The position numbers were made by a program, and so were the translations under genes. The notes under the pieces are model-generated. The model was not told the DNA's origin and ran no database searches. It saw nothing but the letters and a program-made list of their open reading frames with translations. 34,705 nt of DNA from JAGLTZ01 sp964637695 (GTDB taxonomy: Bacteria; Blakebacterota; Blakebacteria; Blakebacterales; Blakebacteraceae), in the NCBI GenBank assembly GCA_964637695.1, contig CAZWVF010000027.1, positions 1-34,705 on the forward strand, given 5' to 3'. Within the stretch, counting starts at the first letter, position 1. Each line of letters opens with the position of its first letter. Shown one piece after another: positions 23,688 to 33,122 of the stretch.

Positions 23688-24512
23688 ATGATCGATCCTT
23701 CATCACAGACCATCGATGCAGCAATCAGCACCTTGAGAGAAGCGGGAATCGGCAGTGCAGCATTTCTGGTCACCCTGGGGAGCGGACAATCGAATCCGTG
23801 GTCGGATGAGACTGAGGTCGAAATCGATTATGAGCAGGTTCCAGGTTGGCCGGCACCGGCGGTAGAAGGACATGGAGGAAAGCTGAGTCTCGTGCGGGTG
23901 GGGAAGGAGAATGTGTTGGTTATGGAGGGTAGGCACCACTATTATGAGGCCCGCTCATATGATGGCGTGATTGCTCCGTTGCGAATTTCATGTGCTCTGG
24001 GTGTTGAGAAGGTGCTGCTTGTCAACTCTGTTGGCTCGCTCAGAAGTGAGCTGTGCACCGGAGATCTCATCTTGATCTCCGATCATGTATTCTTTCAGGG
24101 ACCTGAGCTGGAAACACTGCTTCATGATGAATGGCCCTCCGGCGTGAGTCCCTCCTATTGGGAAGAGGGAAGAAAGATCGTGATGGAGAAGGCGGAAGGC
24201 GCCGGAATTGAGCTGGCTGAAGGTGTTCTCTTCTGCGTGCAGGGGCCGATGTATGAAACGGGTGCAGAAGCTGAAATGGCGCGCAGAATGGGCGCTGATG
24301 TTGTCGCGATGTCCCTGGCACCCGAAGCGATGACAGCCACTGCAATGGGATGCAGGGTTGTAGGCCTCAGCCTGGTCACAAACGCGGTCGGAGGAAGTGA
24401 CCTTGCGGGCCCGAATCACGATGAAGTTATTTCCGCGGCTGCAACTTACAAGCCACTGCTGGACAAACTGCTCAAAGAGACAGTTCCTGCACTGGCGGCC
24501 GCATCCAGTTGA
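23688..24512 (+). CDS. Purine nucleoside phosphorylase, catalytic motifs intact
   Basis: PNP cleaves purine ribonucleosides with phosphate for purine salvage. Counting from the GTG at 23682, the key motifs are all present: LGSGQ (32-36), EGHGGKL (62-68), GRHHYYEA (83-90), NSVGSL (115-120), GDLILISDH (127-135), GPMYETGAE (188-196), VAMSLAPEA (208-216) and LSLVTNAVGG (219-228) with the catalytic Asn. The stretch after DH, normally INL..NPL-G-ND..GPRF-DMS, is replaced by an unrelated sequence, so it is a divergent subtype. ATG at 23688 or GTG at 23682 are both possible starts. It sits between tsaB and accD. Together with the degenerate homologue at 9502 it makes two PNP-fold proteins in 15 kb. 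Confidence 0.88.
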   Translation: MIDPSSQTIDAAISTLREAGIGSAAFLVTLGSGQSNPWSDETEVEIDYEQVPGWPAPAVEGHGGKLSLVRVGKENVLVMEGRHHYYEARSYDGVIAPLRISCALGVEKVLLVNSVGSLRSELCTGDLILISDHVFFQGPELETLLHDEWPSGVSPSYWEEGRKIVMEKAEGAGIELAEGVLFCVQGPMYETGAEAEMARRMGADVVAMSLAPEAMTATAMGCRVVGLSLVTNAVGGSDLAGPNHDEVISAAATYKPLLDKLLKETVPALAAASS

Positions 24513-24533
24513 ATAGAAACCGGACAGGAGTCA

Positions 24534-25406
24534 ATGGGCTGGTTCAGGAAAGTCCGTCGCACACTTGGATCTGGGGAGAAACTCGACGTCCCGAAGGGTC
24601 TGTGGACCAAGTGTGATAAATGCGGGGAGATAATCTACCGCAAGGAACTGGAAGCCAATTACCACATCTGTGGGAAATGCGGTTTCCACTTCCGTGTGGG
24701 AATTACTGAATACCTGTCCGTTCTGACCGACAATGGCTTCGTGGAGGAATTCGATCAGAAGATGAAGTCGAAGGATCCTCTCGGATTCGTCGATTCAAAA
24801 AAATATACCGATCGTCTGAAGAAAAGCCAGGAAGCCACCAACATGCCGGATGCTGTACGAACCGGAGAGGTCACGATCGGAGGATACAGGGCGGTTATCG
24901 CCATACTCGATTTCGCATTCATGGGAGGCAGCATGGGCTCGGTAGTCGGGGAGAAGATTGCGAGGGCGACGGTCAGGGCGACCGAAATGAGGGTCCCCCT
25001 TATTATCATCTCCGCTTCCGGAGGTGCACGGATGCAGGAGGGGATCTTATCCCTCATGCAGTTGGCGAAAACCAGCGGCCGCCTGGCAGAACACCGGAAT
25101 GCGGGTCTCCCCTTCATAAGTATCCTGACGCATCCGACCACAGGCGGAGTCACGGCTTCTTTTGCCATGCTCGGAGATGTGATCGTCGCTGAACCGGGCG
25201 CCCTTATAGGTTTTGCCGGTCCCCGCGTGATCAAGGAGACAATAGGCGAGGAACTCCCCGAAGGATTCCAGACCAGCGAATTTGTTCAGGAACACGGATT
25301 TGTTGACGTGATCGTACCCAGAAACGAGATGAAGAAGACCGTTATTACACTGCTCAAACACCTGGTCGGCCGACAGGAACCATCGGGCGAAGCCGGTACT
25401 TCCTGA
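24534..25406 (+). CDS. accD: Acetyl-CoA carboxylase carboxyltransferase subunit beta
   Basis: AccD pairs with AccA to transfer the carboxyl group from biotin carrier to acetyl-CoA, the first step of fatty acid synthesis. The N-terminal C4 zinc ribbon has C27, C30, C46 and C49. The crotonase-like core follows with GGSMGSVVGEKI, SASGGARMQEGILSLMQ, LTHPTTGGVTASFAMLGD, EPGALIGFAGPRVI and LPEGFQTSEF, all highly conserved. 290 residues is the standard size. CAGGAG precedes the ATG. folC follows one base after the stop, the same accD-folC pairing as in E. coli and many other bacteria. Confidence 0.97.
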   Translation: MGWFRKVRRTLGSGEKLDVPKGLWTKCDKCGEIIYRKELEANYHICGKCGFHFRVGITEYLSVLTDNGFVEEFDQKMKSKDPLGFVDSKKYTDRLKKSQEATNMPDAVRTGEVTIGGYRAVIAILDFAFMGGSMGSVVGEKIARATVRATEMRVPLIIISASGGARMQEGILSLMQLAKTSGRLAEHRNAGLPFISILTHPTTGGVTASFAMLGDVIVAEPGALIGFAGPRVIKETIGEELPEGFQTSEFVQEHGFVDVIVPRNEMKKTVITLLKHLVGRQEPSGEAGTS

Positions 25407-25407
25407 A

Positions 25408-26802
25408 ATGAACGAAATGGCCTGGACGCCTCAGCAGGCCCGGACATGGCTCGAGAAGATCGAGTACCGGGGCATGCAGCTGGGTATGGAAAGGGTGGAA
25501 ACCCTTGCCGCACGTCTCGACAACCCTGAGCGGACGTTCCCATCAATCCATATAGCGGGTACCAACGGGAAGGGAAGCGTTGCCGCGATTCTGGACAGCA
25601 TCCTCTCTGAAGCCGGTCTGCGCACCGGTCTCTACACCTCACCCCACCTGGTTGACTGGACCGAGAGGATTACCGTGGGTGGTACCGCCATCGGTGAGGA
25701 AGAATTTGCACGCGCTCTTCAGGCCCTTTCAACCGACGCAGACCGCCTGGAGAACACTCCTTTTGAGACGCTGACCATGGCTGCATTCTGGCATTTCCGC
25801 CAGGCGGGGCTCGACTGGGGGATCATCGAGGTCGGCCTGGGTGGGCGCCTTGATGCCACACGTTTGTGCAGAGCGGAAGTCTCGGTCATCACTGCCATTG
25901 GGATTGACCACGCCGGGGAACTGGGTCGGGACCTGAACGGTATCGCCATGGAGAAGGGCTCGATCATCCGCCGTGATGTCCCGGTCGTTCTCGGCCGGGG
26001 CACTGACCGGGTGCGTTCAGTCCTCCTTTCACAGGCAGGAGATATCGGAGCACCCGTGCTCTGTTCCGAAGATGTGGTCGACGTTACTGGTGGACCCGAC
26101 CGGCAGTGGGGATCAGAAGGAAGCGCAATATGGAAAGGCGCTGCTGCAGATGGAGCAGGGAATGCGGGTGAACCGGATAGATTTGACTGGCAACTTCCTC
26201 TGGCAGGTGCCCATATGCTGGACAACCTCTCCACATCACTTGCGGTGGTCAGTGTCTTGCGCCGGAAGGGGGTATTCATTCCAACGGACGCAATTGTCAG
26301 CGGGATTGCCTCAGTAAGATGGCCCGGCCGGCTTCAGTGCGTCGCTGCTCCACCGGGTTGTCCCGATCTGATCCTCGACGTGGCGCACAATCCCCTTGCT
26401 GCATCAGTCATCTCCGAAGAGATATTGGCGAGATCTCCGGGTAGATGCAGAAGACTGGTCGTTGCCCTGGCAGCCGATAAGGACCTGGAAGAATTCCTCA
26501 AGCCGCTCATCCCGCTATTCGAAATGACGGTGGCCACATCTCTGGAGGAATCGAGAAGCCGGGCTCCTGAAGAGATTGCACAGACTGCAAACCGGCTGGC
26601 TGCAGAATTAAACCTGCGGCTGGAGATCAGCGCGGTGCACGATCCGGTGGCAGCCGTGGCAGATGCCATGTGCGGCCTTGACGGAGATGGACTCGTCGTG
26701 GCAACCGGGTCGCATATGCTGGTTGGACCCCTGCTGAAGGTCCTTGGAGAGGATCTGGGTAAGGGGCGGCTCTGGCCGGAAATGGAGTTGTCCTCACACT
26801 GA
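25408..26802 (+). CDS. folC: Folylpolyglutamate synthase / dihydrofolate synthase
   Basis: FolC ligates glutamate to dihydropteroate and/or folates using ATP. The Mur-ligase-type P-loop is AGTNGKGSVAA with GTNGKGS at 51-57, followed by GLYTSPHLVDWTERI, EVGLGGRLDATR, TAIGIDHAGELG, WPGRLQ and LDVAHNP (the C-terminal domain motif). 464 residues is slightly longer than usual. An alternative ATG lies three codons in. Whether it is bifunctional cannot be told from motifs alone. The 139 bases between its stop and glmS carry no gene I can support. Confidence 0.95.
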   Translation: MNEMAWTPQQARTWLEKIEYRGMQLGMERVETLAARLDNPERTFPSIHIAGTNGKGSVAAILDSILSEAGLRTGLYTSPHLVDWTERITVGGTAIGEEEFARALQALSTDADRLENTPFETLTMAAFWHFRQAGLDWGIIEVGLGGRLDATRLCRAEVSVITAIGIDHAGELGRDLNGIAMEKGSIIRRDVPVVLGRGTDRVRSVLLSQAGDIGAPVLCSEDVVDVTGGPDRQWGSEGSAIWKGAAADGAGNAGEPDRFDWQLPLAGAHMLDNLSTSLAVVSVLRRKGVFIPTDAIVSGIASVRWPGRLQCVAAPPGCPDLILDVAHNPLAASVISEEILARSPGRCRRLVVALAADKDLEEFLKPLIPLFEMTVATSLEESRSRAPEEIAQTANRLAAELNLRLEISAVHDPVAAVADAMCGLDGDGLVVATGSHMLVGPLLKVLGEDLGKGRLWPEMELSSH

Positions 26803-26941
26803 ATAGGGTTCTATCAATATAGGGCTGTCTTTAATCGATCTGCCTGAGGAACCTGAGATACCTTCCGCGCGTTCTGGCATTAAGAGGAGTGCGGAGCAGT
26901 TCCCTTCCGAATTATCGTTAGGGGCGACAGGAGTTTTTATT

Positions 26942-28783
26942 ATGTGCGGTATTATCGGATATGTGGGCCGGAAAGAGCAGAGGGATATCCTTCTGGGAGG
27001 ACTGCGCAGGCTGGAATACCGTGGGTACGACTCTGCCGGTATTGCAGTTCAGCGGAACGGCAGCCTGGTGATGACCAAGGTAAAGGGGAAGATCAGGGAC
27101 CTGGAGAAGGCAGCCTCCTCGCTCGATCTTACTGGTAGTGTCGGGATCGCTCACACTCGCTGGGCAACCCACGGAGAGCCAAATGATATCAACGCCCACC
27201 CCCACACATGCTGTGGAAACCGCATTGCCCTGGTCCACAACGGCATCATCGAGAACTACCAGTCTCTCAGAACACTCCTTAAGGAGCGTGACCACCACTT
27301 TACCTCTGATACGGATACCGAAGTTCTCGTACACCTCGTCGAGGAACATCTGAAGGATTCATATGGCCATTCACTTGAAGAGGCCGTAAGACTGGCCCTC
27401 AATGAAGTGGAAGGAACCTATGGGATAGCTGTTATCGATGCAGAGCAGCCGGGTGTGCTGGTCGCAGCACGCAGGGGCAGCCCTCTTCTGCTGGGTATTG
27501 GCAGTGATGAGTATTTCGTCGGATCGGATGTCGCGGCCTTCGCCGAATATACCCGTGAAATCGTTTACCTCAACGACGATGAGATGGCGGTTCTCTCCCC
27601 TGATGGCTATCTGGTCAAGAACCTGCAGGCCGAGGAGATGAATCCGGATGTTGAAAAGATCACCTGGGAACTCGGTCAGATAGAGAAGGGTGGTTTCGAC
27701 CACTTCATGCTCAAGGAGATCCGGGAGCAGCCCCAGACCGTTCTCGATGCCTTGAGGGGCAGGGTCAGACCGGACACCGGGCAGGTAAAGCTGGGTGGAC
27801 TGCAGGATCACCAGGATCTTCTAAAAAATGCGAAAAGGATAATCTTCACATCGTGTGGTACCTCGTGGCATGCCAGCCTGATCGGCAGACGCCTGATCGA
27901 GGAGTTCGTACGCCTCCCGGCAGAGGTGGAATACGCGTCGGAGTTCCGTTACTCCACTCCGGTATTTACACCCGGTACCGTTCTGATCGCCGTCAGCCAG
28001 TCAGGAGAGACTGCAGACACTCTGGCGGCCCTGCACCTGGCGAAAGAGGAGGGGATACCCTGTCTCGGTGTCGTGAATGTTGTCGGCTCGTCGATCGCCC
28101 GTGAGACAGATACAGGTGTCTACCTTCACGCCGGGCCTGAAATAGGAGTGGCATCTACAAAAGCATTTACAAGTCAGGTAACGGTTCTGAGCCAGATATC
28201 ACTTCTCATGGCCCAGCTCCGTGGTACGCTCACAGAGGAACGGCAGAAGGAGATTGCTGGCGAACTGGTTCGTCTTCCAGGCAAGATCCAGCAGATTCTC
28301 GATGATACAGACTGCATAGAGAAAATCGCCGATCAATTCGCAGGTGCCGACAACGCACTCTATCTCGGGCGCGGATACAGCTTCCCGGTGGCTCTCGAGG
28401 GGGCGCTGAAGCTGAAGGAGATATCGTACATCCACGCCGAAGGCTACCCTGCAGCCGAGATGAAGCACGGACCTATCGCACTGATAGATGACGACATGCC
28501 TGCCGTGATCCTCGCACCGGGCGATCACGTATACGAAAAAGTTGTCAGCAACATCGAAGAGATCCGGGCCCGCAGGGGACGGGTGCTTGCGGTGGCTACA
28601 GAGGGCAATGAAGCCATGGCAGACCTGGCCGACTGGGTGATCTATGTTCCCGAAACCCTCGATTGCTTCTATCCGCTTCTGACGGTAATTCCGCTTCAAC
28701 TGCTCGCCTACTACGTCGCCGTGCGACGGGGCTGCAATATTGACCAGCCTCGAAATCTGGCCAAGAGTGTGACAGTGGAATGA
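26942..28783 (+). CDS. glmS: Glutamine-fructose-6-phosphate aminotransferase (isomerizing)
   Basis: GlmS makes glucosamine-6-phosphate, the entry to UDP-GlcNAc for peptidoglycan and LPS. The N-terminal nucleophile C2 is in MCGIIGYVG. The glutaminase domain has RGYDSAGIAV, HTRWATHGEPND-AHPH and HNGIIENY. Two SIS domains follow, with TSCGTSWHA, SQSGETADTLAAL and the EGALKLKEISYIHAEGYPA block (in parts). The end LAKSVTVE is canonical. The reading frame is open upstream for about 130 bases, but the catalytic Cys must be residue 2, which fixes the start at 26942; GACAGGAG lies 9 bases ahead. I see no glmS ribozyme in the leader. It overlaps the next gene by 4 bp. Confidence 0.97.
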   Translation: MCGIIGYVGRKEQRDILLGGLRRLEYRGYDSAGIAVQRNGSLVMTKVKGKIRDLEKAASSLDLTGSVGIAHTRWATHGEPNDINAHPHTCCGNRIALVHNGIIENYQSLRTLLKERDHHFTSDTDTEVLVHLVEEHLKDSYGHSLEEAVRLALNEVEGTYGIAVIDAEQPGVLVAARRGSPLLLGIGSDEYFVGSDVAAFAEYTREIVYLNDDEMAVLSPDGYLVKNLQAEEMNPDVEKITWELGQIEKGGFDHFMLKEIREQPQTVLDALRGRVRPDTGQVKLGGLQDHQDLLKNAKRIIFTSCGTSWHASLIGRRLIEEFVRLPAEVEYASEFRYSTPVFTPGTVLIAVSQSGETADTLAALHLAKEEGIPCLGVVNVVGSSIARETDTGVYLHAGPEIGVASTKAFTSQVTVLSQISLLMAQLRGTLTEERQKEIAGELVRLPGKIQQILDDTDCIEKIADQFAGADNALYLGRGYSFPVALEGALKLKEISYIHAEGYPAAEMKHGPIALIDDDMPAVILAPGDHVYEKVVSNIEEIRARRGRVLAVATEGNEAMADLADWVIYVPETLDCFYPLLTVIPLQLLAYYVAVRRGCNIDQPRNLAKSVTVE

Positions 28784-30702
28784 TGCGACGGATCTTCCTG
28801 CTCATTCTGCTGGCCGCACTTTCCCCGGTTTCTGCAGTCTCAACGGGCACCTCACCATACCGTTTATCCGATTGTCTGATAATCCAGTCACGAGAAGGAG
28901 TGGAGAGCCGGCAGCAGGAAGCGGCAGATCCTTACCAGCGTGCCCGGCAGTTCTGGATGGAGGGCCGTTTCAGCAGAGCTGCCGAGATACTGGAAGCAGC
29001 CCTTAGCATCGGTGGCCTTGGTGAGCACCGGGCTTCGGGGTGGCTCCTTCTGAGCGCCTCCCGTCTGGGTTCCGACGATCCTGAACCTGCTCTTCAGGCT
29101 CTCGACGGACTCGACCGCGAATATCCGGAAGGGCCCTATCTGCTTGAGAGGAGGTGGTTGAGGGGAAGAGCCCACGCTCGTGCGGGCCGTTTCTACGAAA
29201 CAGCAGTCATCTATGCAGAGATCATTGAGGATGAACCTGAGAACCGCATCTCTGAGGCCGCTCGTGATGAACTGGCACTTCTGATTGCCGAACGACTCGA
29301 TTCGAATGAACTGCACAGGCTCGGCTACGAGTGGGCCGGAAGCGATCTGAAGGGCTGGCTGGGTCTGACAGCCATAAGAGAACTTGCCGATCGCGGCGAT
29401 CTTGCCAGAGCGAGGAGACTGCTGGAAAACCTTGAAGCAGAGGCTCCTGAAGGAGGTTACGGGCGCGAAACAGCAAGAAATCTGGCAGACCTTTCCGAAA
29501 GACTGAAATCGGCCGGACCGGCCGGCTTCGTCCTGGGTGTACTGGCACCACTGACCGGGCGCGACAGCGAAGCTGGCCGGGATATCATCGATGCAGTCAG
29601 GCTGGCCCTGGCAACAGCCCAGGTGGATGCGCGGCTGGCTGTACGCAATACTCGCGGAACCCTCGAAGGTACTTTGAAAGGCACCATCTCGCTGATCAGG
29701 GATGAGGGAGCCCAGCTGATTCTGGGTCCCTACGTGGAAGAGCTGGCTCTGACGTCGGCCGGTGTGGCCGAAGGTATGGAGGTCCCGATAATTCTGCCAT
29801 ACACTCAAAGCGCGGTTACTCCGACAATGGGTGATAACGTCTTCCAGCTTCAGGCCACACCCAGATTGCAGGCTGAGGCCCTGGCCGATGCTGCGATAGA
29901 CAGTCTGGGCATGATCACATTTGCCGTTATGAACCCTCTGACCGGCAGCGGTTCCGATTTTGCCGAAGCATTCATGACAAGGGTGGAAGAGAAGGGGGGT
30001 AACGTGGTGGCCCATCAGGAGTTTTATCCAGAGGCAAACGATTATCAGGATCAGCTCGATGCCATCCGGAGAGCGGGTCTGGGCCTGAGTCTGGCCGATA
30101 CTTCAGAGACGCTGGTGACAGATATCCAGGCGATCGAGGAAGCCAACCTGGACACGCTGGGTGAACCTGTGGCTGTAGGAAGCATCGATGCAATTATCGT
30201 TCCTGCTGCAGATCCAACGAGTGCGGTTCAGATCACCCTGCAGATAATTTTCGTGAACATAGCAACGACGATAATGGGTGGTTCGGCCTGGAATTCCTTC
30301 GATGTTATCAGTTCGGGGGGTGATTACGTTAACGGAGTGATATTCACCGATGCGTACTCTATCGGTCATACTTCGATGCCGCAGATCGATTTCGCCAACC
30401 ACTACTACTCTGCCTATTCCCGCATGCCGGGCCGAACCGCGACCTTTGCATTCGATGCCGCAAGACTGGCACTGGCTGCCTGGCAGATGGTGCCCTCAGG
30501 CACGACGGGATCGGACAGAAAGCGGGCGATGCGACGGTGGCTCTCCGGAGTAAGCGCATTTGAGGGTGCCTCCGGGCCGATAAACTTCAACAGAACCGGC
30601 AGGATCAATGACAATGTATTCCTGATGAGGATACAGCATGACACAATCGTTCCGCTCACCATAACTCCTGCGGCGGCACAAATTCCTCCTGACCCGCATT
30701 GA
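28780..30702 (+). CDS. Exported TPR plus type 1 periplasmic-binding-domain protein (LppC/penicillin-binding protein activator-like)
   Basis: This 640-residue protein starts with a signal peptide (MMRRIFLLILLAALSPVSAV). Residues about 45-240 look like TPR helices (YQRARQFWMEGRFSRAAEILEAAL in parts). Residues about 250-610 form a Leu/Ile/Val-binding-protein-like domain beginning FVLGVLAPLTGRDSEAG, with ILGPYVEE, PIILPYTQS and TATFAFDAARLALAAW. TPR plus this domain is the architecture of LpoA/YraM (LppC), the outer-membrane activator of PBP1A, although no lipobox Cys is evident here. A solute-binding role is the alternative. Its ATG overlaps the glmS stop, linking it to a peptidoglycan-precursor gene, which fits the LpoA-like reading. 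Confidence 0.8.
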   Translation: MMRRIFLLILLAALSPVSAVSTGTSPYRLSDCLIIQSREGVESRQQEAADPYQRARQFWMEGRFSRAAEILEAALSIGGLGEHRASGWLLLSASRLGSDDPEPALQALDGLDREYPEGPYLLERRWLRGRAHARAGRFYETAVIYAEIIEDEPENRISEAARDELALLIAERLDSNELHRLGYEWAGSDLKGWLGLTAIRELADRGDLARARRLLENLEAEAPEGGYGRETARNLADLSERLKSAGPAGFVLGVLAPLTGRDSEAGRDIIDAVRLALATAQVDARLAVRNTRGTLEGTLKGTISLIRDEGAQLILGPYVEELALTSAGVAEGMEVPIILPYTQSAVTPTMGDNVFQLQATPRLQAEALADAAIDSLGMITFAVMNPLTGSGSDFAEAFMTRVEEKGGNVVAHQEFYPEANDYQDQLDAIRRAGLGLSLADTSETLVTDIQAIEEANLDTLGEPVAVGSIDAIIVPAADPTSAVQITLQIIFVNIATTIMGGSAWNSFDVISSGGDYVNGVIFTDAYSIGHTSMPQIDFANHYYSAYSRMPGRTATFAFDAARLALAAWQMVPSGTTGSDRKRAMRRWLSGVSAFEGASGPINFNRTGRINDNVFLMRIQHDTIVPLTITPAAAQIPPDPH

Positions 30703-30708
30703 TCTGTT

Positions 30709-31581
30709 TTGCCCTCTTCTGAATCCTCAATAAATAATCCTCTGTGGAAACCGGATCTGCCCGAGGAACTGGGCAGGAAGTCGAAGGATCTGACCGATCT
30801 GCTTTCGCGGCACAGGAGAGTGGTCGCTGCCTTCTCTGGTGGGGTCGACAGTGCATTCGTCGCATATGCCGCGCGCACGGTCCTGGGCAGAGAAGGGGTG
30901 CTCGCGGTTGTAGCAGATTCGCCCAGCATTCCACGACGTGAACTGGCCGGGGCACTTGAATTCGCAGTCCGGCACGACATTCCGTGCGAGGTAGTCGAAA
31001 CCAGAGAAGAAGATGAACCGGGCTACATAGCCAACATCGGTGATCGCTGCTACTACTGCAAGCTGGAGCTCTTCACAGTGCTTCGAACGACTTTCACCTC
31101 GAACGGATTCGACGCAGTTCTGTGCGGCACCAACGCAGACGATATCTCCGATTATCGTCCCGGTCTCAGGGCAGCAGATGAGATGAATGTCGCAAATCCA
31201 CTTCTGGAGGCAGGACTGACTAAAGAGGATGTACGCACACTGAGCAGAGCCCACGGTCTGGAGACCTGGGATAAGCCGGCTATGGCCTGCCTTGCCAGCC
31301 GTATCCCCTACGGTGAAAAGGTGAGTCGTGATAAACTGGCGAGGATTGAAGCAGCCGAAGAAGTGCTGTGGGAAGAAGGATTCAAGGTCCTCAGGGTTCG
31401 ACATTACGGTGAGCTTGCCAGAATTGAGATAGGCAAGGATGAGCATCACAGGTTGGCCGAACCGGAACTGCGGGGGCGGATCTTTGAAGGGATCAGAAGC
31501 ACCGGCTTCGAATCTGTCGAACTGGACAGTGAACCTTACAGGAGCGGGCGACTCAATGAAGCTCTTGAGAAGGAGAAGTAA
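30709..31581 (+). CDS. larE: ATP-dependent sacrificial sulfur transferase LarE family
   Basis: LarE adds sulfur to the pyridinium precursor of the nickel-pincer nucleotide cofactor of lactate racemase-type enzymes. The PP-loop SGGVDS is at 43-48. DRCYYCK lies at 112-118, CGTNADD-SDYRPG at 139-152, and KPAMACLASRIPYG contains C184, the position expected for the sacrificial cysteine. 290 residues is typical. The start is probably TTG at 30709, since no ATG is available before the PP-loop; no good ribosome-binding site is seen, so coupling to the preceding gene (6 bp away) is likely. LarB, LarC and LarA are not in the window, so its client cannot be named. Confidence 0.9.
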   Translation: MPSSESSINNPLWKPDLPEELGRKSKDLTDLLSRHRRVVAAFSGGVDSAFVAYAARTVLGREGVLAVVADSPSIPRRELAGALEFAVRHDIPCEVVETREEDEPGYIANIGDRCYYCKLELFTVLRTTFTSNGFDAVLCGTNADDISDYRPGLRAADEMNVANPLLEAGLTKEDVRTLSRAHGLETWDKPAMACLASRIPYGEKVSRDKLARIEAAEEVLWEEGFKVLRVRHYGELARIEIGKDEHHRLAEPELRGRIFEGIRSTGFESVELDSEPYRSGRLNEALEKEK

Positions 31582-31596
31582 GGAGCGTGCCAGGTC

Positions 31597-32202
31597 ATGA
31601 GTGAATCAATCGATCGCAGTGCCGCGATGGAAGAATTGTTTGACCGGGAGATCAGCAGGCGCACTGCACCCGGTCACGGCTGGATTGACGAGGTCCGCGA
31701 GTCCTTTGTAGCTCTCTGCATCAAACTCGAAGAGATAGTGGAGGCCGGTAAAACGATATTTATCTGCGGCAATGGCGGCAGCGCCGCCCAGGCGCAGCAT
31801 TTCTGTGCAGAAGTTGTCGGAAGATACCGGAGGGACAGCAGACCGGCCCCGGCCGTCTCCCTTACGGTGGATACTTCTGCCATCACATCCCTCGGCAACG
31901 ATTTCGGCTTCAATGAGATTTTCCTGCGTCAGGCTCAGGCTCTGATGCGGGAGGGTGACCTCCTCATCGGAATCTCAACTTCAGGAACTTCCGCCAATGT
32001 CGTTGAAGCCCTTTCGTGGGCGCGAAAGAATGGCCATGCAACTGCAGCTCTGACGGGTGAGGGTGGGGAAACAATGGCTACTATCTCCGATTTCTGCATC
32101 GCGATCCCCTCCACCGAAACAGACCTGATCCAGGAGCGGCATCTGGTCCTGCTCCACATCCTCGCCGAGGTGGCAGAGCGGGTGCTGACCGCAGAGCAGT
32201 GA
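31597..32202 (+). CDS. gmhA: Phosphoheptose isomerase (D-sedoheptulose 7-phosphate isomerase)
   Basis: GmhA converts sedoheptulose 7-phosphate to D-glycero-D-manno-heptose 7-phosphate, the first step to LPS core heptose. The SIS-fold signature GNGGSAAQAQHF (58-69) leads to AEVVGRY with candidate catalytic E72. SLTVDTSAITSLGNDFGF, GISTSGTSANV and QERHLVLLHILAE with candidate H182 follow. 201 residues is standard. AAGGAG precedes the ATG. It overlaps ispE by 4 bp (GTGA). Presence of this gene supports an outer membrane with heptose-containing LPS; the later heptose genes are not in the window. Confidence 0.93.
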   Translation: MSESIDRSAAMEELFDREISRRTAPGHGWIDEVRESFVALCIKLEEIVEAGKTIFICGNGGSAAQAQHFCAEVVGRYRRDSRPAPAVSLTVDTSAITSLGNDFGFNEIFLRQAQALMREGDLLIGISTSGTSANVVEALSWARKNGHATAALTGEGGETMATISDFCIAIPSTETDLIQERHLVLLHILAEVAERVLTAEQ

Positions 32203-33062
32203 AATTCCGGGCTCAGGCCAAGATCAATATCGGGCTCCGTCTGCTGAGACGCCTCGAAAGCGGTTATCATGAAATTGAGACCTTCCTTCACACGCTGGAT
32301 TGGGGTGATGAGGTCGTACTGGAGCCTTCGGAGGGAATAAAGCTCGATATCAGGGTTGCCGATGACGCTCCCCGGCCGGATTCCTTTTCTGAGATCCCGG
32401 GTGATTCCAGCAACCTCGCCTGGCAGGCAGCCGAAGCATTATCGGAGGCAGGCGGGCTGCCTGGTGTTTCTATTACCATCATCAAGCGGATTCCTCCAGG
32501 CACAGGCCTGGGTGGAGGTTCCAGTAATGCGGCAACAGTCCTGACGGGGATGCTGGAACTGTATAACCTCCAATCGGAGTCGCTGGAACTCGGCGAAATA
32601 GCACTGAAACTGGGTGCCGATGTGTCCTTTTTCCTCAAAGGGGGCTATGCCCTGGCCGAAGGAGTGGGCGAAAAACTCACCCGTATTGAGCCTGCCGCAG
32701 GTTTACCGGTTATAGTGACCTTCCCCCCGGTCAGAATATCAACAGAGTGGGCATATGGAGAATCCAACTGTACCTTGACACGAACGGGACAATATCGCGA
32801 ATATCACTCCTCTTACCGGGGATTGATCGAAATGTGTTCCCGGCAGGAATTAGTAAATGATCTGCAGATAACGGCAGTTGAAGCCCACCCGGAAATTGCC
32901 GTTCACATAGCGGCACTGAACGAATCGGGGGCCCGCTTCGTTTCCATGACAGGAAGCGGGTCTGCGGTGTACGGGCTCTTCGACAACGATGTGGATGCGG
33001 TTGCGGCCGCCGGAAGTCTGGCAGCCGACGATATTACGACCGTGAGGACAATTCTGCAGTAA
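32199..33062 (+). CDS. ispE: 4-diphosphocytidyl-2-C-methyl-D-erythritol kinase
   Basis: IspE phosphorylates CDP-ME in the MEP pathway. It is a GHMP kinase: the N-terminal AKINIGLRLLRR block, GYHEIETF, the ATP-binding loop IPPGTGLGGGSSNAA, ADVSFFLKGG, FPPVRISTEWAY and the C-terminal MTGSGSAVYGLF are all present. 287 residues is normal. The start is GTG at 32199, overlapping the gmhA TGA. With ispH at the other end of the window, two of the MEP genes are here. ispE next to spoVG and tRNA-Gln is a recurrent arrangement in bacteria. Confidence 0.95.
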   Translation: MKFRAQAKINIGLRLLRRLESGYHEIETFLHTLDWGDEVVLEPSEGIKLDIRVADDAPRPDSFSEIPGDSSNLAWQAAEALSEAGGLPGVSITIIKRIPPGTGLGGGSSNAATVLTGMLELYNLQSESLELGEIALKLGADVSFFLKGGYALAEGVGEKLTRIEPAAGLPVIVTFPPVRISTEWAYGESNCTLTRTGQYREYHSSYRGLIEMCSRQELVNDLQITAVEAHPEIAVHIAALNESGARFVSMTGSGSAVYGLFDNDVDAVAAAGSLAADDITTVRTILQ

Positions 33063-33122
33063 TGACAATGCATCTCAAACCCGGGGCTCAAAACACCTGC
33101 GGGGGATGGAAGGTACCCCAAA

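Noticed and set aside
26803..26941. A glmS ribozyme or N-terminal extension before glmS
   Set aside because: I see no ribozyme core sequence, and although the frame is open upstream there is no start codon in it and GlmS needs its catalytic Cys at position 2.
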